In this document: in pieces, positions 52,852 through 62,210 of the stretch
Layout: every line of letters starts with the position of its first letter
Numbering within the stretch: position 1 is the stretch's first letter
Source of the DNA: Pontibacter ummariensis
GTDB taxonomy: Bacteria > Bacteroidota > Bacteroidia > Cytophagales > Hymenobacteraceae
Direction: 5' to 3'
Length of the DNA: 64,000 bases
Assembly (NCBI RefSeq): GCF_900188175.1
Contig: NZ_FZOQ01000001.1
Span: 124,001-188,000 of the forward strand
The notes under the pieces: generated by a model
Seen by the model: only the letters and a program-made list of their open reading frames with translations
What the model was told of the DNA's origin: nothing
The model's database searches: none
Made by a program: the position numbers and the translations under genes

Positions 52852-54084
52852 ATGAAGCGTGTATACTTGTGGTTTTTGATGTTGGTTCTGTTTACTGCTT
52901 GTGGGGGAGGTTACAGGCCTCCGAGTCTGGCTCCTGTGCAGGTAGAACAAGAAACACCCAATATTATCATGCAGCATGCCTTCTATGGCAAGAACGACAG
53001 CCTGTTTCTGATCTTACGCTTCGAGGATGTACGCGAGGTGCTGGACGTATTGCAGGCAGCCAGTTCGTACGAGTATACTGTCAGAAACGGCGTAGGAGCA
53101 CAAAGCACGGTCGTGACTAGCGACTCATTGGACTTACCGGTCAGAAGTATAACAGACGTGGAAGGGGAAGTAACAGTACGAATGGCGCTGCCCGGAAGCG
53201 TGGTGCAGGAGCCCAATGTGCTGCAGTTGATTCTCTGGAATGTGCTGTCGGGGCAGGAGCGGATGGGCGTTAAGTTCAAACTGCCGCTGACACAGCAAAT
53301 GCTGCGCAAAAACTATTTGCTGGAACATGCGAAAACGGGTAAACCTCTCTTTCAGAACTATGTGACTACAGCTGATAAGTTGGTTGTAAAGAGCTTTGGA
53401 GGAGGCACAGACCCGGTGAACGTGCAGCGTTTTGCGGCAGACTTCGGACCTGCCTTGCCTCCTATGGCAGTAGAGAAAGGAGAGGTGCCGCGTACTTTGT
53501 CGGCTATCGATACAAAGTCCTTTTACCCTGGCGATACCATTCGTTTTGAAGAGCAGGGGCTTTACCTGTTCGAGCCAAACACTGCTTTCACGAGAGGCCT
53601 GTTGGTACTTCCCAATCATTACCCCCAGATAACAAAGACGGAGGAGATGCTGCAGCCGCTAATATACCTCACTACCTCCGAGGAGCGGGAGGCGCTGCTG
53701 AGAGAGGCGGACACGAAGGCCGCCGTGGATAAGTTCTGGATAGCGACAGGTGGTGACAAGAATGTTGCCCGCGACCTGATCCGCAAGTTCTATAGCCGTG
53801 TGGAGATGGCAAACAAACTGTTTTCCTCGCATAAAGCGGGTTGGGCGACTGACAGAGGAATGATTTACATTATTTACGGGGAGCCGACAAACGTAAGCCA
53901 GGTAGGTTCTAACATCACCTGGATTTACCGGAACAGGGAGACGGCACCCTACACCAAGTTCGTTTTTACAAAAAAAGAGAATACCTTTACCGAAAATCAT
54001 TATGAGCTGGTACGGCGCCGCGATTATGAGGATAGCTGGTACAGCTCAGTAGCAAAATGGAGAGCAGGCAAAATAAACATGTAG
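52852..54084 (+). CDS. GWxTD-domain lipoprotein
   Basis: The 410-residue product starts with a lipoprotein signal (MKRVYLWFLMLVLFTACGGG, lipobox FTAC). The C-terminal region (about 290-405) is the GWxTD domain named for GWATDRGMIYIIYGEP. The family occurs in Bacteroidota and Acidobacteria with no known function; the rest is beta-rich. It overlaps rlmB by 28 bases, so the two are co-expressed. Confidence 0.85.
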   Translation: MKRVYLWFLMLVLFTACGGGYRPPSLAPVQVEQETPNIIMQHAFYGKNDSLFLILRFEDVREVLDVLQAASSYEYTVRNGVGAQSTVVTSDSLDLPVRSITDVEGEVTVRMALPGSVVQEPNVLQLILWNVLSGQERMGVKFKLPLTQQMLRKNYLLEHAKTGKPLFQNYVTTADKLVVKSFGGGTDPVNVQRFAADFGPALPPMAVEKGEVPRTLSAIDTKSFYPGDTIRFEEQGLYLFEPNTAFTRGLLVLPNHYPQITKTEEMLQPLIYLTTSEEREALLREADTKAAVDKFWIATGGDKNVARDLIRKFYSRVEMANKLFSSHKAGWATDRGMIYIIYGEPTNVSQVGSNITWIYRNRETAPYTKFVFTKKENTFTENHYELVRRRDYEDSWYSSVAKWRAGKINM

Positions 54085-54872
54085 GCAACCGCTATGGTGG
54101 CCACAGAGTACCCAAAGAAGAGAAAAGCGAGATGATCTTCGGTTCGCGTCCTATCCTGGAGGCGTTCTCAGCTGGTAAAGAGCTGGAGAAGATCTTTCTG
54201 CTACGAGGCGCCCGCAATCCTACTACGGATGAGATCGTTGCTCAGGCCAAGCGCTTTGAGGTGCCTGTGGTAACGGTGCCGGCAGAGAAGCTAGACAGGC
54301 TCACGCGTAAGAACCACCAGGGGGCGGTAGCTTTTATCTCTCCTATTACCTATCAGCCACTCTCTGAAATCGTGACATCCCTGTTTGAACAGGGCAAGAG
54401 CCCTTTGGTACTCGTTCTGGATCGGGTGACAGATGTGCGAAACTTTGGTTCCATAGCCCGTAATGCGGAGTGTATGGGAGTGGATGCCATCGTGATCCCC
54501 AGCCGTGGCGGTGCGCAGATCAACGCAGACGCGGTGAAAACCTCTGCAGGAGCTTTGCACCTGGTACCTGTGTGCCGCGAGCCAAACCTGAAGGAAACCC
54601 TGGATTACCTGAAAGACTATGGCTTTAACATAGTGGCCTGTACCGAGAAAACCGAGCAAATGCTAACGGACCAACCGGTAGACATGGCAGGGCCGACCGC
54701 TATTATCATGGGAAGCGAGGAGGATGGTATTTCACCGGAATACCTGAAGCGGGCTGATGTAAAATTGCGCATTCCGCTTATGGGGCAAATCGGTTCTTTA
54801 AACGTTTCTGTAGCGACAGGTATCATCCTGTACGAAGCCATGCGCCAGCGCCTGCGTGATCGCCAGGCCTAG
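54057..54872 (+). CDS. rlmB: 23S rRNA 2'-O-methyltransferase RlmB (SpoU family)
   Basis: RlmB methylates the 2'-OH of a guanosine (2251 in E. coli) in 23S rRNA. The 271-residue protein has a substrate-binding N-terminal domain (about 25-100, MIFGSRPILEAFSAGKELEK) and the SpoU knot with DRVTDVRNFGSIARNAE, IIMGSEEDGIS and LRIPLMGQIGSLNVSVATG. The ATG at 54057 overlaps the GWxTD gene; the ATG at 54132 would give a shorter protein with the same domains. Confidence 0.92.
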   Translation: MESRQNKHVGNRYGGHRVPKEEKSEMIFGSRPILEAFSAGKELEKIFLLRGARNPTTDEIVAQAKRFEVPVVTVPAEKLDRLTRKNHQGAVAFISPITYQPLSEIVTSLFEQGKSPLVLVLDRVTDVRNFGSIARNAECMGVDAIVIPSRGGAQINADAVKTSAGALHLVPVCREPNLKETLDYLKDYGFNIVACTEKTEQMLTDQPVDMAGPTAIIMGSEEDGISPEYLKRADVKLRIPLMGQIGSLNVSVATGIILYEAMRQRLRDRQA

Positions 54873-54875
54873 GAA

Positions 54876-55009
54876 GGACTATATTGGACAAAGGACTACT
54901 TCTGGATAAGGGATAAAAGCGCAAAAGAGAAGGGCCTGCTAAGTTTAGCAGGCCCTTCTCTTTTGCGCTAACAAAGGATGTCCAAAAGTCCTTTGCCTAT
55001 ATATAGTCC
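54876..55009. terminator. Nested inverted repeat / bidirectional terminator, rlmB-manC
   Basis: The inner arms 54918-54942 and 54945-54969 are a perfect 25-bp palindrome (core GAAGGGCCTGC). Outside it, 54876-54897 (GGACTATATTGGACAAAGG..) and 54987-55009 form a second, imperfect inverted repeat; the right outer arm includes the last codons of manC. Confidence 0.8.
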
Positions 55010-56073
55010 GGGCCTTTTTTTGATTTCGCGTCTGCCATAAATTCTTTCACCTTCTGCTCTTCTGTTTTCTTACAGATCATCAGCACATTGTCATACTCCG
55101 CTACAATGTAATCCTCCAGACCCTGAATCACCACCAGGCGATCTTTTGGTGTTTTGACAATGCAGTCTTTGGTGTCGTATAGCATCACATCCCCGTCCAC
55201 CACGTTGCCTTGCTCGTCTTTCGTGTTAATGGTATAGAGTGAGTTCCAGGTGCCAAGGTCAGACCAGCCGATATCAGTCAGCATCACGTACACATTGTCC
55301 ACTTTCTCCATCACTCCGTAGTCGATAGATACGTTACGGAACTGGGAATATGCTCTTGTAATGAAATCGCGCTCTTCGGGGGTGTTCATCACCGCACTGC
55401 CTTCATCAAATATCTCTGTAATGTCAGATAAGTGCTGGTGAAAAGCCCGCAGGATTGTCTGAACATTCCAGATAAAGATGCCGGAGTTCCACACAAACTC
55501 CCCGCTCTCCAGGAACATCTTCGCCAGCTCCAGGTTAGGCTTCTCTGTAAAGGTCTTCACCTTCTTGATGCTCTGGGACTCGTTGTTGATGTATTGGATA
55601 TAGCCATAGCCTGTATCCGGACGGCTAGGGGTAATGCCCAGGGTAAGCAGGATATCGTCTTTTGCCACAGCTTCTACGGCCTCTCTGATCACACTTGTAA
55701 ACACATCCTGCTTGAGTACAGCGTGGTCGGAGGGGGTTACAATAAGGTTCGCGTTGGGGTTGAGCTGCGCTATTTTGTAGGAGGCATAAGCAACACACGG
55801 AGCGGTGTTGCGGCCTACAGGCTCCAGCAGAATCTGGTTATCGCTTAACTCCGGTAGCTGCTCCTGTACCAATTCCTTGTAGTCTTTGTTGGTGACAACA
55901 AAAACGTTTTCGGGGGGGCAAATGTCCTTAAAACGGTTCATCGTCATCTGCAGCATGGTTTCCCCTATGCCCAGCACGTCGTGGAACTGCTTTGGGTAGT
56001 TGGTGCGGCTGAAAGGCCAAAAGCGGCTTCCGATGCCACCTGCCATGATCACTACATAAGTATTGTCTCTCAT
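54997..56073 (-). CDS. manC: Mannose-1-phosphate guanylyltransferase
   Basis: The enzyme makes GDP-mannose from mannose-1-phosphate and GTP. The 358-residue protein has the nucleotidyltransferase loop MAGGIGSRFWPFSRTNYPKQ (first 20 residues of the motif), LVTPSDHAVLKQD, GYGYIQYI, FTEKPN and VWNSGIFIW. The isomerase domain of bifunctional ManC is absent. It follows the kdsD-like gene by 8 bases, so both work in sugar-nucleotide supply. Confidence 0.93.
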   Translation of the reverse strand: MRDNTYVVIMAGGIGSRFWPFSRTNYPKQFHDVLGIGETMLQMTMNRFKDICPPENVFVVTNKDYKELVQEQLPELSDNQILLEPVGRNTAPCVAYASYKIAQLNPNANLIVTPSDHAVLKQDVFTSVIREAVEAVAKDDILLTLGITPSRPDTGYGYIQYINNESQSIKKVKTFTEKPNLELAKMFLESGEFVWNSGIFIWNVQTILRAFHQHLSDITEIFDEGSAVMNTPEERDFITRAYSQFRNVSIDYGVMEKVDNVYVMLTDIGWSDLGTWNSLYTINTKDEQGNVVDGDVMLYDTKDCIVKTPKDRLVVIQGLEDYIVAEYDNVLMICKKTEEQKVKEFMADAKSKKGPDYI

Positions 56074-56081
56074 AACTTAAT

Positions 56082-57053
56082 TTATACAAGTCCTTCTTTT
56101 AGCAAGTCATGCAGGTGTATAAAGCCCGCAAATTCACCTGATTTAGTTACTACTAGTTGTGTTATGCTTTTATTCTGCATCAGTACCAGGGCCTCCACAG
56201 CATAGGCCGATGCTTCGATAGTTAAGGGGGAGGGCGTCATGATGTCCGATGCCCTGATTCCTTCAATCGTGTCATACTTATTTAGCATGCGGCGCAGGTC
56301 ACCGTCTGTGATTATACCAATAAGATTTTTCTTGTTTTCCGTCAGTACGGCAGTGGCCCCTAAACGTTTGGAGGAGATTTCTATAATGATCTCCTTTAAT
56401 GGTGCTTGCTCCGTTACCCTGGGTACCTGGTTTTGCGGGTAAATGTCGGCCACTTTCAGGTACATGCGCTTCCCGAGGGAGCCACCGGGGTGCAAGCAGG
56501 CAAAGTCCTCACTGCTGAAACCGCGGGCTTCCAACAAGCTTACCGCTAGGGCATCGCCCAAAGCGAGAGCTGCTGTAGTGCTGGTGGTGGGGGCCAGGTT
56601 GTGGGGGCATGCCTCGCGCTCTATGTTGGCATTCAGAATAAAATCAGCACAACGGGCCAGGTAGGAGTCTGTGCTGGAGACCATGGCTGCCAGCCTAGAG
56701 CCCTTGCGCTTTAGCAAGGGCACCAGCACCTTTATTTCCGGGGTGTTGCCGCTTTTAGAGATGCAGATCACAAAATCATCTGATTGAATCATTCCAAGAT
56801 CGCCGTGAATAGCATCGGCAGCGTGCATAAACAAGGCCGGGGTGCCGGTAGAGTTAAGGGTAGCTACGATCTTCTGGGCGATGTTGGCGCTTTTCCCGAT
56901 CCCGGTTACCACAACACGGCCTTTGATCTGCAGGATAGTTTTAACGCACGCTTCAAAACTTTCGTCGATAAAATTCGCTAATCTGGCGATTGCCTGGGCC
57001 TCTGCTTCTAAGACTTTTTTTGCTGTTTGGGTTATATTATTAGCGATATTCAA
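56082..57053 (-). CDS. Arabinose-5-phosphate isomerase, KdsD/KpsF/GutQ family
   Basis: A 323-residue protein with a SIS domain (VVVTGIGKSANIAQKIVATL, ISKSGNTPEIKVLV, TTSTTAALALGDALAV) and two CBS domains (about 205-323). The family converts ribulose-5-phosphate to arabinose-5-phosphate for KDO in LPS. The start codon appears to be TTG (57051-57053); a stop TAA lies 12 bases upstream in frame, so no longer ATG start exists. Confidence 0.92.
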   Translation of the reverse strand: MNIANNITQTAKKVLEAEAQAIARLANFIDESFEACVKTILQIKGRVVVTGIGKSANIAQKIVATLNSTGTPALFMHAADAIHGDLGMIQSDDFVICISKSGNTPEIKVLVPLLKRKGSRLAAMVSSTDSYLARCADFILNANIEREACPHNLAPTTSTTAALALGDALAVSLLEARGFSSEDFACLHPGGSLGKRMYLKVADIYPQNQVPRVTEQAPLKEIIIEISSKRLGATAVLTENKKNLIGIITDGDLRRMLNKYDTIEGIRASDIMTPSPLTIEASAYAVEALVLMQNKSITQLVVTKSGEFAGFIHLHDLLKEGLV

Positions 57054-57070
57054 ATTAAATTTGTGTTAGT

Positions 57071-57087
57071 GTACTCTTTAGGAGTAC
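57071..57087. repeat. Inverted repeat in the kdsD/recQ divergent region
   Basis: GTACTC (57071-57076) and GAGTAC (57082-57087) flank 5 bases. It lies between two divergent start codons and could be a regulator site or chance. Confidence 0.3.
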
Positions 57088-57117
57088 GTTGCAACCTTTT
57101 ATTTTTTGCAGGATTAC

Positions 57118-59298
57118 ATGTCAGTTAAACAAGAGATAAATCTCAAGAACAAATTAAAAGAAGTTTTTGGGTATAATCAATTTAGGGGAAATCAAGAGTT
57201 GATAATAAACAATATTATCAATGGCAAGAACACCTTCGTGATTATGCCAACAGGCGCGGGCAAGTCGTTGTGTTACCAACTTCCTGCTCTTTCTTTACCA
57301 GGTACCGCCATTGTTATTTCCCCGCTGATCGCCCTCATGAAGAACCAGGTAGACCAGCTGAATGCCTTTGGCGTTAATGCTCATTTCCTGAATTCCACCT
57401 TATCCAAGGCTGAAACCAACAGAGTAAAAAAGGAGACCCTGGCAGGGGAAGTGAAGTTGTTGTATGTGGCGCCGGAGTCGCTGACGAAAGAAGACAATAT
57501 TGAGTTCTTGCGTAACTCTAACCTCTCTTTTGTGGCCATTGACGAGGCGCACTGTATATCGGAGTGGGGGCACGATTTCCGGCCGGAGTACCGCCGTATT
57601 CGCGGCATTATCGATCAGATCGGTCACCTGCCGATTATCGCCCTTACGGCTACGGCTACACCAAAGGTACAGCTCGACATACAGCGTAACCTGCAAATGG
57701 ACGATGCCTCTGTTTTTAAATCGTCTTTTAACCGCACCAACCTGTACTATGAGGTGCGCCCGAAGCACCACACCAAAAAGCAGCTGATCCAGTATGTGAA
57801 AAAGCACAAAGGCAAGAGCGGGATCGTGTACTGCCTGAGCCGTAAGAAGGTGGAGGAGATCGCAGAACTGCTTCGTGTAAATGACGTGAAGGCGCTGCCT
57901 TACCATGCCGGGCTGGACGCGAACGTGCGCATGGCCAACCAGGACGCTTTCCTGAACGAGGAGGCGGACGTAATTGTAGCGACCATTGCCTTTGGCATGG
58001 GCATCGACAAGCCAGACGTGCGCTTTGTGATCCATTACGATACACCAAAGTCAATCGAGGGCTACTACCAGGAAACGGGCCGTGCCGGACGCGACGGGTT
58101 GGAAGGAAACTGCATCATGTTCTACAGCTACGATGACATCGTGAAGCTGGAGAAATTTAACAAAGACAAGCCGGTAACAGAGCGAGATAATTCCAAGCTC
58201 TTGCTGCAGGAGATGGCCGCTTACGCCGACTCAGCGGTGTGCCGCAGAAAGCAGCTGTTGCACTACTTTGGAGAGGCGTACGAAAAAGACTGCGGCTTCT
58301 GCGATAACTGCTTGCACCCGAAAGAAAAATTTGAGGCCGAGAAAGAAATACAGTTGGCGCTTAAAGCCGTAGAACAAACAGGGCAGCGTTTCGGTATCGA
58401 CCATATCACTGCCGTGCTAACTGGGCTGCGTAACCAGTACGTAACCAGCTACGACCACGATAAGCTGGAGGTATTTGGCGCCGGCAAAGAGCAGGATGCT
58501 CAGTTCTGGAGTTCTGTGTTGCGGCAGATCCTGCTGTCTGAGTTCCTGGAGAAGGACATCGAGAGCTTCGGGGTGATTAAGCTGACTCAGAAGGGCCTTG
58601 ACTTTATTCAGAAACCATACTCCGTACAGTTAACAAAGGACCATAACTACGAGCAGGAAGTGAAAGAGGACGAGGAAAAAGAAGAAACACAGGCATCGGC
58701 CGGGCACGACGAGGTACTGTTTGACCTGCTGAAAAACTTGCGTAAGAAACTGGCCAAGGAAAAAGAACTGCCACCGTACGTGCTGTTCCAGGATCCATCC
58801 CTGAAAGAGATGGCTACTGTTTACCCAACCACAAGAGACGAACTGGCACACATTGCCGGCGTGGGCATGGGCAAAGTGCACAAGTTCGGCAAGCCCTTCC
58901 TGGATCTGATCAGCAAGTACGTAGAGGAGAACGACATCGTAACGGCCGCTGACGTGGTGGTGAAGTCCACGGTCAACAAGTCGAAGATCAAAATCTATAT
59001 CATTCAGCAGATCGATAAAAAGGTAGACCTGGAGGAGATCGCTGCCTCTAAAGACCTGACGATACAGGAACTGATTGAGGAAATCGAGCACATTTGTTAC
59101 TCCGGTACAAAGCTGAACCTGAATTATTACATTAATAGTATTTTGGATCAGGAGCGTCAGGAGGAGATTTACGACTACTTTATGCATGCCAGCACAGATA
59201 ACATTGGCGAGGCACTGAAGGAGTTGGGTACCGATGACTATTCAGAAGAAGACCTGCGCCTGATGCGCATCAAATTCCTGTCTGAGTATGCGAACTAA
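57118..59298 (+). CDS. recQ: ATP-dependent DNA helicase RecQ
   Basis: RecQ unwinds DNA with 3'-5' polarity in recombination and repair. The 726-residue protein has motif 0 FGYNQFRGNQELII, Walker A MPTGAGKSLCYQLP, DEAH (VAIDEAHCISEWGHDF), motif VI QETGRAGRDGLEG, and the zinc-binding cysteines CRRKQLLHYFGEAYEKDCGF with CDNC. An HRDC-like region lies at about 565-625 and a C-terminal helical extension of about 100 residues follows. A TTG at 57106 is possible but ATG at 57118 suits the family. Confidence 0.96.
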   Translation: MSVKQEINLKNKLKEVFGYNQFRGNQELIINNIINGKNTFVIMPTGAGKSLCYQLPALSLPGTAIVISPLIALMKNQVDQLNAFGVNAHFLNSTLSKAETNRVKKETLAGEVKLLYVAPESLTKEDNIEFLRNSNLSFVAIDEAHCISEWGHDFRPEYRRIRGIIDQIGHLPIIALTATATPKVQLDIQRNLQMDDASVFKSSFNRTNLYYEVRPKHHTKKQLIQYVKKHKGKSGIVYCLSRKKVEEIAELLRVNDVKALPYHAGLDANVRMANQDAFLNEEADVIVATIAFGMGIDKPDVRFVIHYDTPKSIEGYYQETGRAGRDGLEGNCIMFYSYDDIVKLEKFNKDKPVTERDNSKLLLQEMAAYADSAVCRRKQLLHYFGEAYEKDCGFCDNCLHPKEKFEAEKEIQLALKAVEQTGQRFGIDHITAVLTGLRNQYVTSYDHDKLEVFGAGKEQDAQFWSSVLRQILLSEFLEKDIESFGVIKLTQKGLDFIQKPYSVQLTKDHNYEQEVKEDEEKEETQASAGHDEVLFDLLKNLRKKLAKEKELPPYVLFQDPSLKEMATVYPTTRDELAHIAGVGMGKVHKFGKPFLDLISKYVEENDIVTAADVVVKSTVNKSKIKIYIIQQIDKKVDLEEIAASKDLTIQELIEEIEHICYSGTKLNLNYYINSILDQERQEEIYDYFMHASTDNIGEALKELGTDDYSEEDLRLMRIKFLSEYAN

Positions 59299-59344
59299 GG
59301 CTCGAAACGGGATGCCATAAACGGCACTTCGCATTCGCTACATC

Positions 59345-59380
59345 AAAGGGCAGGCCTACAAACAGGTCTGTCCTTTTTGT
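59345..59380 (+). terminator. Terminator after recQ
   Basis: AAAGGGCAGGCCT (59345-59357) pairs with AGGTCTGTCCTTT (59364-59376) with G-U pairs and is followed by TTGTTTT. Confidence 0.75.
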
Positions 59381-59451
59381 TTTAAATCTCCTTTAAGTAT
59401 AAGGGCGAAGGTGCTGCACGGGCAAGTATAAATCTTTAACTTCGCAGCAGA

Positions 59452-59459
59452 TACTTTTG
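59452..59459 (+). promoter_or_regulatory. -7 box of purD
   Basis: TACTTTTG is a full match to TAnnTTTG, 39 bases before the purD ATG. A -33 element is not clear. Confidence 0.45.
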
Positions 59460-59497
59460 AGGAACAGCTATACTTTTATAATCAGCAATTACAACCC

Positions 59498-60787
59498 ATG
59501 AACGTACTGATAATAGGATCCGGAGCCCGGGAACATGCCATTGCCTGGAAACTGAGCCAGAGCGAATACTGCGAGAAGGTGTTCGTAGCCCCCGGTAATG
59601 CCGGGACAGCCAAATTCGGCACTACGGCGGCAGTAGACATTCATAATTTCAATGAGCTGGCTAAGTTTGCCACAGACTTCGACATCATGATGCTTGTAGT
59701 AGGGTCTGAGAACTCGTTGGTGGAAGGCATTCATGATTATTTCCAGAGCTCGGAGTACCTGAAGCACATCCTGGTAGTTGGGCCGAAAAAAGCCGGTGCC
59801 ATGCTGGAAGGAAGCAAGGATTACTGTAAGGCTTTCCTGCAAAAGTACGGCATTCCGACGGCACGTTACCAGACCTTTACAGAGGACACCTTCAAAGAGG
59901 CGGCAAGCTATCTCCGCGACCACAGCTATCCTGCCGTAATAAAAGCCGACGGATTGGCTGCAGGCAAAGGGGTGATCATAGCACAGGATTACGAGGAGGC
60001 GATCAGCGTACTGGAAGACATGCTGCGCAACAAGCGCTTTGGCAGTGCCAGCAGCAAGGTCGTGATTGAAGAGTACCTGCAGGGCATTGAGGTATCGGTG
60101 TTTATCCTGACAGACGGCAAGGATTACGTGCTGTTGCCGGAAGCCAAGGACTACAAACGCATTGGTGAGGGAGACACAGGGCTGAACACTGGCGGCATGG
60201 GAGCTGTTTCCCCGGTTCCGTTTGTAGACGATGCCTTTATGCAGAAGGTAAAAGACCGTGTGATCGCGCCTACCCTGCGGGGCATGCAGGAAGAGAAGAT
60301 GGACTACACCGGCTTCCTTTTTATCGGCCTGATGAACGTGAACGGAGACCCTTACGTGATTGAATACAATGTACGCCTGGGCGACCCGGAGACAGAGGCA
60401 ATTCTGCCGCGCATCAAGTCAGACCTGTTCGAACTGTTCAGAGCCCTGCACGAACACAAGCTTGGCGAATTTAAGCTGGAGATAGACCCTCGCACAGCCA
60501 CTACCGTGTTTTTAGTATCGGGTGGTTATCCAGAGGGCTTTGAGAAAGGCAAGGAGATAAGCGGCCTGGCGCAGGTACCGAAGGACGTATTGGTGTTCCA
60601 TGCCGGCACAAAAGAGCTGAATGGCAAGCTGCTCAATAACGGAGGGCGCGTAATTGCCGTTACGGCGCTGGCAGATACGATGGATGAGGCGCTGGCCAAA
60701 GCGAATGCTGCGGCAGAGGCCATTACCTGGGACGACCGTTACTACCGCCGTGATATTGGTTTTGACCTGAGAGGCATACCTGCCTAA
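59498..60787 (+). CDS. purD: Phosphoribosylamine--glycine ligase
   Basis: PurD joins phosphoribosylamine and glycine with ATP in the second step of purine synthesis. The 429-residue ATP-grasp protein begins MNVLIIGSGAREHAIAWKLS and shows GLAAGKGVIIAQ, LNTGGMGAVSP and NVRLGDPETEAILPR. No other pur gene is adjacent. It is transcribed alone from its own promoter and ends in a bidirectional terminator. Confidence 0.97.
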   Translation: MNVLIIGSGAREHAIAWKLSQSEYCEKVFVAPGNAGTAKFGTTAAVDIHNFNELAKFATDFDIMMLVVGSENSLVEGIHDYFQSSEYLKHILVVGPKKAGAMLEGSKDYCKAFLQKYGIPTARYQTFTEDTFKEAASYLRDHSYPAVIKADGLAAGKGVIIAQDYEEAISVLEDMLRNKRFGSASSKVVIEEYLQGIEVSVFILTDGKDYVLLPEAKDYKRIGEGDTGLNTGGMGAVSPVPFVDDAFMQKVKDRVIAPTLRGMQEEKMDYTGFLFIGLMNVNGDPYVIEYNVRLGDPETEAILPRIKSDLFELFRALHEHKLGEFKLEIDPRTATTVFLVSGGYPEGFEKGKEISGLAQVPKDVLVFHAGTKELNGKLLNNGGRVIAVTALADTMDEALAKANAAAEAITWDDRYYRRDIGFDLRGIPA

Positions 60788-60807
60788 AAATAAGTAGAAG
60801 CTAAAAA

Positions 60808-60842
60808 CAGCGAAGGCCGGTGAATTTCACCGGCCTTCGCTG
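60808..60842. terminator. Bidirectional terminator, purD / bacilliredoxin
   Basis: A 17-bp perfect stem (60808-60824 with 60826-60842) around CAGCGAAGGCCGGTGAA; A-rich and weakly T-rich flanks. Confidence 0.8.
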
Positions 60843-60862
60843 CTTAAGAGGAATAATGCTGC

Positions 60863-61282
60863 TTAGCAGTACTCTTCGATGGCTCCTTTCAGGTTGTCCA
60901 CGATGCGGTTCAGCTCATTGCCCTCGATGTGGTAGCGCTCGATCATATGCACCAGTTCGCCGTCCTTGAACAGGGCAATGGATGGTGATGATGGGGGGTA
61001 AGGCAGCATGTGCTCACGCGCTTTCGCTACTGCATCCTGCTCCATGCCCGCAAAAACAGTGATGAGCTTCGTTGGTTTTTTATCAGACGCTGCAACAGCC
61101 ATTTTAAGGGCAGGGCGTGCTTTAGAGGCGGCACAGCCACACACAGAGTTCACCGCCAGAAGTACGGTGCCATCAGTTTTGATAGCGCTCTCTACTTCTT
61201 CAGGAGTCATCAGTTGCTCAAAACCTGCCGAGGTAAGGTCCTCACGGATAGGGGCAACCATATATTCGGGGTACATTGCCAT
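60863..61282 (-). CDS. BrxA/BrxB family bacilliredoxin
   Basis: A 139-residue thioredoxin-fold protein with the CGC active site in VNSVCGCAASKARPAL, the hallmark of bacilliredoxins (YphP/YqiW, DUF1094), and the tail IEGNELNRIVDNLKGAIEEYC. In Firmicutes these reverse bacillithiol mixed disulfides. Homologs are common in Bacteroidota, where the partner thiol may be bacillithiol too. It is monocistronic. Confidence 0.92.
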   Translation of the reverse strand: MAMYPEYMVAPIREDLTSAGFEQLMTPEEVESAIKTDGTVLLAVNSVCGCAASKARPALKMAVAASDKKPTKLITVFAGMEQDAVAKAREHMLPYPPSSPSIALFKDGELVHMIERYHIEGNELNRIVDNLKGAIEEYC

Positions 61283-61598
61283 AGTTGTTCTGTTTTTAAT
61301 TTAATGTGCTGTAAAGTTAACAAATCCTTATCACAAAGTATACAAGCAGCTAAAGCGAGAGGCTCTACCTGCTTCCTTAAAGGTTATAACAAAGTTAAGG
61401 CAGCTTTTGTTAGCGCTATCCCTTAAGTTTATGATGCCGCCCAGGCTATTGGTGTTGTTAAAGCAGTGGCTTAAGAGCCTAAAAGGGGAAAGGATGTAAC
61501 TACTCTTACTAAGAAGCGGTACAAGGTTTTGAAACTTGTATCGCAGCTTTTTTTAGTTGCTATGGCCCTATAATTTTCAACCCCTGTTTGTGAACGAT
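61283..61598. other. Divergent intergenic region
   Basis: About 315 bases between the bacilliredoxin start and the next rightward gene. AT-rich near 61310-61340 and 61540-61560; no ORF, RNA fold or repeat I can support. Confidence 0.4.
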
Positions 61599-61940
61599 AT
61601 GCCTACGCATCACTCCAAGTTAATGCTCCCCTGTGTTCGTTACTTCTATCTGCCGGCAAGTAACGGGAGGCACGCCGAAATAATCGTAGTGCTTTACAGT
61701 GGCAGCACGCGTGTGCAGGTACCCATGCGGGAGGAGGACGTGACCCTGCGTGCCTTTTTCGAGAGAACCCTTACCCCGGAAGAAGCGCAGGCCTGCAAAG
61801 GAGACCAAACATGGAAAGTGTTTGACAGCTGGGAGGAGCTGCAGCAGGACCATAACGAACACGGTGTTGCGCATGAAGCACTAGAGGCGCTACAGGATGG
61901 CCTTGCAAGGCTTTCACCTATAGAAGAAGCAGTGGTTTAG
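61599..61940 (+). CDS. Hypothetical protein, 113 aa
   Basis: The frame runs from possible starts TTG 61557, ATG 61599 and ATG 61620. The core (EIIVVLYSGSTRVQVPMREE, then TLTPEEAQACKGDQTWKVFD) looks like a soluble alpha/beta protein with an acidic C-terminal helix. I do not recognise a family and cannot assign a function. It lies upstream of a TetR gene but with its own 270-base gap. Confidence 0.55.
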   Translation: MPTHHSKLMLPCVRYFYLPASNGRHAEIIVVLYSGSTRVQVPMREEDVTLRAFFERTLTPEEAQACKGDQTWKVFDSWEELQQDHNEHGVAHEALEALQDGLARLSPIEEAVV

Positions 61941-62090
61941 TAGCATGCCTCTGTTTACGACCAGGCCTTTCCTGCAAGAAGTACAACGCGGAGTTAAGTA
62001 AAGACCGTACAAATGCTGTGGCGTTTTCCACTTTTATGGCAAAGGTTTTGCTTCCTTTCTTGTTGCAACAAAGGTTCTTGCCCTCATTGC

Positions 62091-62121
62091 TTTCTTAATA
62101 CATTTTATCGTTTTACTTTTG
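62091..62121 (+). promoter_or_regulatory. Promoter of the tetR gene
   Basis: TACTTTTG (62114-62121) fits the -7 box and TTTC (62091-62094) lies 19 bases upstream in the -33 place. The leader is about 80 bases to the ATG at 62211. Confidence 0.5.
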
Positions 62122-62210
62122 CAAATTGTAACAGTAAACCGCACTTTCCTGGTCAGATGTTTAAAGCTGGCTTGTTGCAAGAAAGGGCAAGAGATAACTC
62201 ATTTTTGAAA

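Noticed and set aside
62013-62210. N-terminal extension of the TetR protein
   Set aside because: The added residues are rich in Cys and Phe, do not fit TetR proteins, and the -7 box lies inside this stretch.
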